Source of the DNA: Ancistrus triradiatus | Lineage: Eukaryota > Chordata > Actinopteri > Siluriformes > Loricariidae | Length of the DNA stretch: 64,000 nucleotides | Direction: 5' to 3' | NCBI GenBank assembly: GCA_025084515.1 | Contig: JAJAGP010002181.1 | Coordinates: 62,001 to 126,000, forward strand | In this document: in pieces, positions 48,434 to 60,600 of the stretch | Numbering within the stretch: position 1 is the first letter of the stretch | Layout of the letters: each line of letters begins with the position of its first letter | The notes under the pieces: model-generated | Seen by the model: only the letters and a program-made list of their open reading frames with translations | Databases searched by the model: none | Told to the model about the DNA's origin: nothing | Translations under genes and position numbers: made by a program

Positions 48434-48946
48434 AGTGATACTTTCCAGTACACTCTGGATGCCAGCAAATCTCTGAGACAGAAGCAGGGTGAAGGTCCCA
48501 TGAGTTACCTGAACAAAGGTCAGTTTTACGCCGTGACTCTGAATGAAATGAGCAGCAACAAACGCCTGAGACACCCAATCAGCAAAGTCAGGGTAAGAGA
48601 GACAGAATCCTCATCATCACCATCTGAATCACACAGTATAACAGAGTCACATGGCAGGGCATTCTGGGTAATTTCTCTCTTTCTCAGAGTGTTATCATGG
48701 TGGTGTTTAGTGAAGATAAGAATCGTGATGAGCAGCTGAAGTACTGGAGATACTGGCACTCTCGCCAACACACTGCCAAGCAGAGGGTCCTCGACATCGG
48801 TACCACTCATTTATTTATTTACTTACATTTAGTTTAATTCTTTATTCTTCTTTCTCAGATTCTCTGTTTGAAACACGTGCAGAAACAGAATCACTTTATC
48901 ACCATTTGTTAGCCTTAATGGGTGAAATAATAAAAGCACAAACATT

Positions 48947-48998
<52 letters not shown>

Positions 48999-49158
48999 GG
49001 ATGAAGATCAAAACACTCAAATATTTATTCCATACACTTCCACAAGACCAAAAGCACTTTGTATTTGATGCTGTTGTTCAGAAGGTTATCTGTAGGATTT
49101 CTGTGGTATTTAAAGGATAGTAACATATTCTGTGATCACAAACAGGAACAGGAACAGG

Positions 49159-49195
<37 letters not shown>

Positions 49196-49943
49196 CCTCA
49201 TTCTAGGACACTTTAGAGATGTCAATTCAACCTAATACAAGTCTTTGGAATGAGGGAAGAAACTGAATTACCAGGAGGAAATGCAAACAGGCATATATGT
49301 ATTTTATTATAGAAGTTTTAAAAACTTCTTTTTTTTGTGTTAAAAAAAAGCTTAATTAGGATTTTTTACAGTGTGGAAAGTCATAAAAGTAGTCATTTCT
49401 GTAAGATGTAAGAGTTGAGCTGATTTCTATCTGCATGATCTTACCAGATAGTTTGTAAAAATATCCAAAGATGATTTCAGTCTGAGATTCTGAATCATTT
49501 CATGTGGGATCTGTCTGAAAGAGCAGCATTGAAACAGAGGCATGGCTAAACTACATGGATAAACTACAGTGTGTATGTACACGTCTCCAGTAATTGTGTG
49601 ATTATTTTATATCACATTGTGTTTAACAGACAAAAAAACTCAGCACATTATAGACAGAGAGAACCTAACAATGACCCCAGTGTAGAAGAGCTCTAAAGGT
49701 TTAATCTATCAGTTTGGTTTGTTCTGATTTTATGGGGTTACCATGACTAATAACCAGTAGAATCAAATAGCTTGGTCGTGATGCAGACTGGATGTTTAAG
49801 CTCCTGGTTAGTTGGCCAGCAAAAGACGTTCAGCTGTGAGGAAGCTCAGGGTTTAATGTTCAGTGGTTATTAGTTTAACCCCCAACCCATTCAGAGATCA
49901 GTAATGGAACAGTGCATGACATTCCTCTATCTGTCCTAACATG

Positions 49944-50015
<72 letters not shown>

Positions 50016-53000
50016 GCACGCACACAGGCTGCAGCATGTCACACTTAAGTCTCCATTTACTACAAAACTTCAGCGTGGACGTTGGAATATTTTCTCAGCA
50101 ACATAAAATCAGACCAACATCCAAGCTTACAGTAAAGAAATCTGAACTTTATTTTATATTAATTAAACCAAATTATTGATAAATATGATTATTCTAATGA
50201 TTTAAATGATGCATTTGAAATATTTTTATTTGAGTTTTTTTTATTTTTATTTTAATAATTTATTGAGAAATTTTTAATCACCTGCTCTTGTTCTGGTTTC
50301 CTTCTGGAGTTAAAGCCTTATTTAAAAACCCTGAGTGTGTGTTTAACCACTGGAACCAATTTCCTTGAGACCCCGAGGGAACTTCAGAGTCTCTCCCAAA
50401 GTCATAGCTCCAGTTCTGAGGAGGAACTTTGATCATTCATAAACCCTTAAACTTCTCTTTATCTTGGTGATACTAAACTAAAACATACGACAAAAACCTG
50501 TTTCAAAAAGTAACAGTGTTCTATAGAACGCAAAGGTTTAGTTATTTTATGGTGTTTTTTTGATTTGTTAATAGTTTTGTAATGTGTAACGTTACTCTAG
50601 TTTTGTATTCTAGTTATTTATTAACAGTTTAATGAGAGCTAATATAAAATATTCCTGTATGTTAGTAACTTTGTGTAAAATAAAAAGCTGGGCCTATAAA
50701 AAGGATAAACAAATGTCTCAGCTCTGATCCTGATCAGATTCATTGTGCAGACATTTGGGAAACGTTCAGTCCATGACAACAGCAAAATTCCAACTTTAAT
50801 CTCATATGTGCCGCCGAGACTAAGTGCTTTGTTGGTTCCTCTGATGGTTATTTGGTTGTGTGTTTTACTCTGAGCTGTTAGGTCCTGAGATGATGGAGGA
50901 TGTAATTATTGGAACAGCACTTCAGGTTTGGGATGGAGGGAGAGACAGCTGGTGATGAAATGAATGAATAAATAATGAGGCTATCTGTAGGACTCGGGGT
51001 GCAGAGCTTAGTTGGGGAGCAGATGGAGGACATGGTGTACAGGTATGAGGACTGGAGGTGGATGGATGACACAGTGTGCAGGTAGGAGGGTTGGAGGAGG
51101 AAGTTAAGGACAGTGGACGTAACCTGACACCTGCAGGCGGTTGGGATTTGAATAGCAGTTGAATTGTTCCTTAGGCCTGAGGCCACGATGCTGAAGCTCT
51201 TGATTTGAATGGATCTATTTAGCAGCAGGAAGACGAGCTAACGGACAAAGGGGGGTGTGTTTGATGGGGAGGGGCAGGGTGGGGGGGGGGTTTGAGAAAA
51301 TCTGGTTGTGGATCAGATAACAAAATCTCTGTAATTTACTATTTAATATTATTTACTAAAAACAATTTTAACTTTAAATGTAATAATACAGTCACCAGTG
51401 AGAAATCTGTAAAACGTTCGGTAAACAATAAAACAAACACACACACTCACTCACTTACTTACACTTTAGAGACACCAGCTAACCTAACGCATGTCTTTGG
51501 AATGTGGGAGGAAACCAACATGAACACTGAGAGAACATGCAAACTCCACACAGACGGCAGCCTGATCAGGAACCAGGGATAACAGGAGCTGTGAGGCGAC
51601 TGCACTAACCACACGCTGCCCAATCCATCAATCAATCAATAAATAAGATCATGCTTTAGATTTTAATGGGAGTGAATAATTGTGTTGTAAGTACTTACAT
51701 TTCATAAGGTTTTTATAATCTTAAAATAAATGGATTTTAATTAATTTTTCATTTTTTCAGTCTGAGATTAAACAGGTTGAATCTGCACCACAAACCCATT
51801 CAAATAGCTGAACTTAAAGAGATTCTGTAATTAACACACTGAGGTAACACTCCTCAAACCAACTGCTAGCAAAGTAGCATGATGCTGGCAGAGCTCAGGC
51901 TGAGAGACTCTGTGCAACATTCATTAGCTGCATGTTTATCAGTAGCAGATGTTAGCAGTTCTTAAACACTTTTATCAGGTGTTTGAAGTAAGAGTGAGTG
52001 TTTACTCAGATAGATAGGATTAGCATTAGCACGTAGTGAAGCTGAGTGCTACAAAAGTGTGTGCTTCATTGGCCAATTTCCAATGTGAGAACACTTAAAT
52101 TAACACTAAGTGTTTTCGTTGTAGCTGCTGGTGGATCTGTAACAAGGGAAAAATAAGTAACTATAGTGAAAAATCCTAAAATTGGGAGACTCTGTGCAAC
52201 TGTTACTCTGTGCATATTACAAGACATGAATCTGGGCCTGTTAGTGTTAGGACTAACACTGGAGGATGATCTCAGTGTGTCTGGTTGTTAAACTTCAGCT
52301 TTTGGCACTTCCACAAAATCACCAATGCTATGTCTGTGAACTGGAGCAGTACTCATAGTCACAACTAGTGTAGTTGTATTTTTCATTTAAGAGCTGTAAA
52401 ATATTTAGCACTTGGCATGGTAATACTAATGAACTCTATGACTTAACTAAATTACTTACCTGCTTTGTTATGGACACAGGAACAAAACACGAAACAGGTG
52501 ACAGGTTAGGCGATGAAGGAGATCCTGATGAAAGATGAACATGTTCGAGGTATTGATTAATCACGTATTAATGATTTGATTTTGTTTTGTTACAGCGGAT
52601 TATAAAGAAAGTTTTAACACCATCGGAAACATTGAGGAGATTGCTTACAACGCCGTGTCCTTCACCTGGGATGTCAACGAGGAGGCAAAGGTAATGAACC
52701 GACTTTGATTTTAAGGGCAGGGCAATGTCATGCACTAAGTTTTGGGGTGGGGTTTGTATTTATGGGAAGAGTTTGTTATGTATTGGGGCGCTGTTACTGT
52801 AGTTATTTCAGTACGGAGAAAACAGTCTTATCTGTACATAGTTTAAATTCCTCATTTGAAGTCCTCATTTTTACAAATGATTTTCATACAGTTTTAGATT
52901 AGATGTGTAACTTTTTTAATGACATATCTTTTAACTCTGTTGAATTTCTTTATCCTGAATTTTTCATGCTTAAAATAGAAAATGTTTGGAGTGATTCCAT

Positions 53001-54576
53001 AAAAACGTTCAGTATGAATGTAAGGTTATAATATGAGGGTAATTGTTAGGGTGCGGTGAAGAAACGGCAGACAATGATGCAGGTTGCAAAAAATAAAGGT
53101 TTATTAAACAAAACTCGACACAGAGACGGAATCCCAGCCGCGTGTGGTAGTAATTATCAGGGGCAGGGCACAGATCCTTACAGGAATGTGATATTTCAGT
53201 GTGATAGGTGATGAAGCTTCTGGTTACTGGAGGCTTTTTCCAAAGTAATGAGCTTGAAGTGAATGTGGATCTGGAAGGTTTTATATTTACGCCCTGTTGC
53301 TCCGCTCTTTTTCTTTTATTACCAAAACGACCATATGGGTCAGGACATGCCTGCGTGCGTGCGTTCGTGTGCGTGTGTGTGTGTGCGTGTGCGTGTGTGT
53401 GTGCGTGTGTGTGAGCGTGCATGTCTGTGTGTGTGTGTCTGTGTGTTTTCTGTGCACTTGACCCATTTCCCAGTGTATATGTGTAACATGAGAACTCTTT
53501 ATGAAATCTCTGTGTGGTTGAGGGGACGAGGGCATCAAACTGTTGAACTTATTAGATTAGATTAGATTCAACTTTATTGTCGTTACACATGTACAGGTAC
53601 AATGCAACGAAATGCAGTTTAGCATCTAACCAGAAGTGCAATAGGCAGAAAGTGCGGAATGTACAATAGATGCAGTATGTGCATATATAGGCTATTGGCT
53701 ATGAACACTATAGACATATAGACATATATGATGTAAGAGAATAAAAGAAGTACGTCAGATACGTCAGACTTTCTCTCTTGCACACCCATGCCCTACATAC
53801 CCTACATCTTGTGGTTTAATAAAATCCCAAACACGCAGAACTATACCTTACTAAAGGCGCCTGGTGTTTGGTGGAAGGTGTTGATGATGATGATGTTCTC
53901 ATTTTGATCTCCAGGTACAGAAGTACAGTTATGGTTATTAGTTACCCTAACCCTAATCTATTAGTTAGTCTGGAGCTGAAACAGTTAGAAACTACAGCTA
54001 TTACCATCACCATATAATATAATATGAACTTCATAATATATGATAATATAACATCTCATTTCTACATCAAGTGTATCAGGTTGTGCATGTGCACATTGTT
54101 TACAACATATTTCCTTTAGCACTAAATGCTACAATCTAATCTAAATAACCTTTAGCTCATCATTAATGACTGAATAATAGAAACTGAAGGCTGTAGGTGC
54201 AGATAAGTGGCCGTTCAGAATGACATTTACTATCGATTTAATTTCCTTGTTATAGATTTGTTATAGGAGCTTTTAGTGGATTAAAAAATCGTATGTCATA
54301 GAAAGAATCTGATGATTAGTAACACGTAACATACGAACTACTGTGTGTCTCCATCAGAACATCGGGAAATGAGTTTGACCGCTGACCCTGAGGTTGGAGT
54401 TAAAAGCCATTCAGTTGGTTTAAGGGTCGATTTGCTCTGGTTTGATCTGTGGAGCTGAACATCTGCTATTACCTGTGAATAAGAAACAATGCAGATGTTT
54501 AATCAGTAACTTCTGTTCGATTTTCTTTTATACTGATATTTGGTTACAGATCAGAATAAATGACCCCATATACACC

Positions 54577-54616
<40 letters not shown>

Positions 54617-57600
54617 TGTGTGTGTGTGTGTGACAGAGAGAGATGGACAAAGTTTTTTGGTGGTACAGACGTGTTCAGACATACCTGTTTGTAATTGAGT
54701 GGGCGGTTCTTAAGAAAAAACTTGAAGCTGCTTCACACAGAAACACGTGTGTGCAACTCGGCTCTGTTCAGCTCAATAAATTACCCTGATTAATTATACT
54801 AATCGATACAGATTGATTGATTGATTGATTGATTGACTGAGTATGTATCTCAGGTCAGTGTTTACATTTTTCAGGGTATCAGTACATTAGTTTTATGCAG
54901 CTGCTTTATTAAAACTGTGAATCTTTACATTACCCATAAACACCAGCACATCACCTGCACAGGGCCAAAACTTCATCTCACTCTAACGACTCTGACACTC
55001 AGGGTTAGCAGGAATCAGGAGCAGGTTTATTGGCAAATAACACAAAGTTCGTAGTCAAGAAACAATCCGAAGTCGAAAACTAGAATATCCAAAACAACCA
55101 TGCGGCAATCTGAGGGGGAAGGCAAAAACCGTAGCACAAACCGTAATCCGAAAGTCTTAACACTGAAAAGCCGAAATTCACTAAATGTATATAACTCTCA
55201 GAAACACCATGTAAGCAACGAGACCTCGCGGTGAGCTACTGAACCAGAGCCCCTTTTATAGATGGCCGCCTACCGGAAGCCGAGCGGCCTAAAATTCGGG
55301 CGACGGCACTCTCTGGTGGTGCGGAGAATCCACCGCCGGCATGACATAACCTCTCCTCTGACGGGCGGCTCCTGCTATCCAAATACCCTTCTTACGGGGA
55401 AGCCCTCTCGGCCTTGGTGCAGGACGGTCGGGATGTGCCAAGTGATACTCCGCTATAAGGGAGGAATCTAAAATGTCTTTAGTCGGTACCCATGATCTTT
55501 CCTCGGGACCATAACCCTACCAGTCTATCAGATATTCAATCCCTCCCGCCCCACGTCTAGAATCAAGTAATCTGTTCACACGGTAGGTGGGGGAGCTGTC
55601 CACGTCCAGCGGAGGAGGGGGTTTTGTCATCTCCGGCTGCGCCTGGGAAGAAGATACAACAGGTTTTAGCAGGGACACATGGAAGGTGGGCGCGATTCGG
55701 TAAGACGTAGGTAATTGCAAATGATAAGACATGGGATTTACCTGCTTAATGATCATAAACGGACCAATATACTTGGGGCTCAATTTCTTACTTGGAAGCC
55801 GCAACTTGAGATCTCGAGTGGATAGCCAGACGAACTGTCCAGGCCGAAAGTCTGGAACCTGGCGCCTGTATCTGTTCGCCTTAATGCATTGTGAACGTAC
55901 CGCCCGCTGGAGCCTGACATGTGCTTCCTTCCACGTCTGCTCACTGCGACGGATCCACTTGTCTACCGCTGGGACGTGGGACGGAGAACCTGACCAAGGA
56001 AATAAAAGAACCTGGAAACCTAACACACATTGAAAAGGTGTTAACCCAGTGGAGGAGCTACGTAACGAATTCTGTGCGTATTCGACCCAGGGTAAATAAC
56101 GAGCCCAGTCATGCTGGTGTCTAGAACAGTAAGTGCGCAGAAACCTACCGATCTCTTGATTCAATTGCTCAGTCTCCCCGTTAGACTGAGGGTGGTACCC
56201 TGAAGTCAAACTCATGCTGATCTCTAATACCCTACAAAACTCCTTTCATACCTGTGAGGTAAATTGGGGGCCGCGATCCATGACGATATCCTCGGGAAAG
56301 CCATAATACCTGAAAACATACTGGAACAGATAATCTGCTGTTTCAAAAGCTGTGGGTAACTTCTCTAACGGGATGAGGAAAATCGAGCTACCGCCACTAA
56401 GATGGTGGTCTTACCAAGAGACCGGGGCAGATCCGTGATGAAATCAATTCCGAGGTGGGACCACGGGCGGTTAGGGACTGTCTGGGGGTCTTAGAATGAG
56501 TGCACTCAGCACAGGTCCTCACGGCCTCCGTTACATCCTCCTCTAGTCCTTCCCACCAGAACCTGTTCCGGACTAGCTCCAAGGTTTTCTTAATGCCAGG
56601 ATGACCGGAGCTTGGATTACTATGAATGGTATTAACAAGGTCTTTATGCATATTGGAGGGAACAAACTCACGACCAGGTGGACAGCCCTCCGGTGGTGGT
56701 TCAGTGGCCTGTTCCTGCTGGATTTGCTCGAGCAGATTCCACTGGACGGGACCAACCACACACTCCAGTGCCAGAATGGTGGTTGGAGGACTCGGAACTG
56801 ATTCCGCCACCCATAGGCGAGATAAGGCGTCAGCCTTCTTATTCTGGGACCCTGCACGATAGGAAACAGTAAAGTTAAAACGACCAAAAAACAATGCCCA
56901 TCTGGCCTGCCGGGGGTTGAGCCTCTTGGTTGTTCGAAAGTTTTCGAGATTTTTGTGATCTGTCAATACTAAAAACGGAAACTTAGCACCCTCAAGCCAG
57001 TGACACCATTCTTCAAACGCCAATTTCATCACTAAGAATTCCCGATTCCCTACATCATAATTCCGTTCTGCTGTACTTAGCTTACGTGAGAAGAACGTGC
57101 ACGGGTGTAGTTTGGAAGGGGTCCCGACTCTTTGCGACAAAACGGCTCCCACCCCAGTCGAGGACGCCTCTACCTCCAAAACGAATGGATACTCAGGATT
57201 AGGGTGTATCAATACCGGAGCGGTGGTAAACTTATGTTTTAGCTTAATGAATGCTGCCTCTGCAGTCGGGGTCCACAGTAAATTCTTACACTTCCCCTTG
57301 AGCATAGAGGTCAGCGGAGCAGCCTCACTACTGAAATTCCTGATGAACCTCCGGTAAAAGTTCGCGAATCCTAGGAACTTCTGCAGCTCCTTGACACCAC
57401 AGGGTTTTGGCCATGCAACTACCGCCTGTACCTTTTCCTGATCCATGTGCACCCCCTGCCGATCTATGATGTAACCCAAAAACTTTATCGAGCACACATG
57501 AAATTCACATTTCTTCGCCTTTACACACAAGTTATGTCTCAACAGACGCTGTAAAACCAGACGCACGTGCTTGACGTGCTGGGCATAGTTCGGTGAAAAT

Positions 57601-60600
57601 ATCAGTATGTCGTCTATGTAAACTATTACCCAATGGTCAATCATGTACCCTCAATACCTAATTTATGAAGGATTGGAATACGGGCTGAGTGTTGGCGAGA
57701 CCGTAGGGCATGACCTGGTACTTGTAATGTCCTCGGGTCATGAGGAATGTGGTCTTCCACTCATCACCCTGACGATTCCTGATAAGGTTGTAGGTGCTGC
57801 GTAGGTCCAGCTTCGTGAAGATTGTGGCACCTCGCAGCTGTTCCAGGGCCGCCGGCACGAGAGGAAGTGGGTATTTATATTTGACCGTTATATCGTTGAG
57901 ACCGCGGTAATCGATGCAGGGACGCAGACCGCCGTCCTTCTTCTTCACGAAAAAGAAGCTGGCCGCCGCTGGTGAGGTAGAAGGATGGATGTAGACCAAT
58001 CTTAAGGCCTCCTCTACATATGCTTCCAAGGCCTCAGACTTGATTCTTGCCAAGGGATAGATATGGCTTCGTGGCGGAGTGGTGCCGGGTAATAAGTCTA
58101 TGGCGCAATCTCCTGAGCGATGGGGAGGTAATTCGCTGGCCCTTTGTTTAGAAAAGACCTCAGACAAATCTGCATAGCAGTGAGGTACTTCTTGTGCTTC
58201 TGTGAGGTCAGGGCTTTCTACAAAGGTGGCTCGAATGGGCAGTGTTAAACAGGAATCGAAACAAGACCCCACAGCACCAGACAAGCGGGGGCAGGAGACG
58301 CGTAGGTGACCTGCTTCGCCACAGTACAGGCACAGTCGATGCTGCAGTCTTCTGCGTCGCTCCTGTTGGGTGATGTGTGCTCCCCCAATCTCAGGGTGTC
58401 ATAGATGACCAGGTCTCTCCTCCCAAACCAGGTTATCGAGCTCAATAGTATGTCGAATGTAGGCGTCCAGTCCCAGGGAGGCCCCTCGAACGACCATCTC
58501 GGTCCATAACTCTGGTCTAAGTCCCTTCTTAAACATGGTTAACAGCGCTGGTTCATTCCATCCACTACCAGCTGCCACAGTACAAAAATCGAGGGCATAT
58601 TCGATGGCCCGGCGCTGCCCCTGTTTCATGGTACTTAATACCGTACCCATGTCCCTTCTGGCCACAGGGTGGTCAAACACCTCCTTAAATAAGGCGTAAA
58701 ACTGCTGTTCTGACCTTAAAACCTCACTGCCCTGGGTCCATAAAGCTGTTCCCCACTGCTTAGCTTTTCCCGTTAACAGTGAGATGACAAAGTGGATCTT
58801 ATCGGTATCTGTGCCGAACTGATCGGGGTGGTGATCGATATATATACTGCACTGCATGAGGAACTCCTTACATGTGTTCAGTGCGCCATCATACCGTTCT
58901 GGAAGAGCCACCTGAAGTGATGCGGACTCCCTTCGAGGCGTAGCAACGGCGGGTGGTGTGGTGTTGACCGCTGGCGATGTTGTTCTGGTCTGTGCGGGAA
59001 GCGGCGGGGCTGACCGGAGGAGAAGCTCCTGCATGAGCCTAGCGATCTCCTCCATCTTTTCTTCTTGCCGGGAGAGACGATCCTCTAAACCCGCTGATTC
59101 CATGTGTAGGCGAGGTCTTCTGTAACGACTCTGACACTCAGGGTTAGCAGGAAACAGGAGCAGGTTTATTGGCAGATAACACAAAGTTCGTAGTCAAGAA
59201 ACAATCCGAAGTCGAAAACCAGAATATCCAAAACAACCATGCGGCAATCCGAGGGGGAAGGCAAAAACCGTAGCACAAACCGTAATCCGAAAGTCTTAAC
59301 ACTGAAAAGCCGAAATTCACTAAATGTATAGAACGCTCAGAAACGCCGTGTAAGCAACGAGACCTTGTGGTGAGCTACTGAACCAGAGCCCCTTTTAAAG
59401 ATGGCTGCCTACCGGAAGCCGAGCGGCCTAAAATTCAGGCGATGACGCTCTCTGGTGGTGCGGCGAAGAATCCACCGCCGGCGTGACACTCACCTTATTG
59501 TAGATTTCATTTAACAAAATGGATGGATTAAAGCATGCAATTAAAACCATAGCAATGCATTCTTGGTAATTTTGGTGATTTCTGCAGTGTTATCTTGGCC
59601 TGCTGCAGATGTTTAATAATACAGAGGTTTAATAATCCAGATGTTTGTGATTTTTTCAGATCTTTATTACGGTGAATTGTCTGAGTACTGATTTCTCCTC
59701 TCAGAAGGGGGTGAAAGGTTTACCCCTCATGATCCAAATTGATACATACAGCTACAACAACCGCAGCAACAAACCCCTGCACCGGGCCTTCTGTCAGATC
59801 AAAGTCTTCTGTGATAAGGTCTCCCCACTTTATTGATTCATTTAATTTGTCACTATTTTATTGTTATGTCTTGTGAAACATTTGATCCTTCAGGATTTAC
59901 TCTGCCAGTGAAACTAATTCTTAGTCTGGATTTTGATACAGAGCCTCATAGAACAGAAAAATGCATCTTCAGTAAATAATCCAACATACAGAAAGAAGAA
60001 AGAACATAAAATAAAGAATAAAACATTTAATCACTTTTTAGATAATTAATACATTGTTTATCAGGAGATCAGGAATAAAATTGAAACATAAACAGTACAC
60101 TGAGCACCTCGTACCCTGAACCACTGAGGGGGGTCTCTCCATAATCCAGTTACAAATTATACACTTCCTAAAAAAATAGCGATTTATCAGCATCTTAAAA
60201 AAGTGTGTAGGAGGGAAGGCCTAATAAAAATAACACTGGGTACAATTTTTAATTTTGCCTTAACAGCGCTACCGTTTTCCTGAGCTTTGAATTTCCAAAT
60301 TTTGTCTACACTCCCAAAAACAGTGAAAGTAATTCCCCAGGTTGTACGACATTTCACACACAGATGAATCATTCGATTTATTTTATTATTACTATTACTG
60401 GTGTCATATGTAATCTGTATATTGTATAGTGTTTCACCCACAGCCTGTTACAATCAGTGACAACCCATGTCAATCATCATCTCTACATGTGTTGCTAATA
60501 ACCCTATCACAAACTTATCAATAACCCTATCACAAACTTATCAATAACCCTATCACAGATTATCAATAACCTATCACAAAATTATCAATTTAACCCCTAC

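Larger units (their letters stand above)
54982..59488 (-). mobile_element. Ty3/gypsy chromovirus (sushi-type) retrotransposon, antisense in grhl2 intron 8
   Basis: A 4.5-kb element with two LTRs (54982-55346 and 59121-59488) differing at about 18 positions plus a 3-bp indel. It is flanked by the 5-bp target duplication CTCAC (54977-54981 and 59489-59493). On the minus strand it reads gag, zinc knuckle, reverse transcriptase, RNase H, integrase and a chromodomain, which defines chromoviruses. The protease region is missing. Stops and frameshifts interrupt the coding region, so it is inactive. It inserted intact into grhl2 intron 8 in opposite orientation to the gene. Confidence 0.95.

Noticed and set aside
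54982..59488. Possibility that the Ty3/gypsy element is still active
   Set aside because: The protease is missing, and there are stops in gag, before the RT catalytic box and in the chromodomain, at least two frameshifts, and LTRs differing at about 18 positions.
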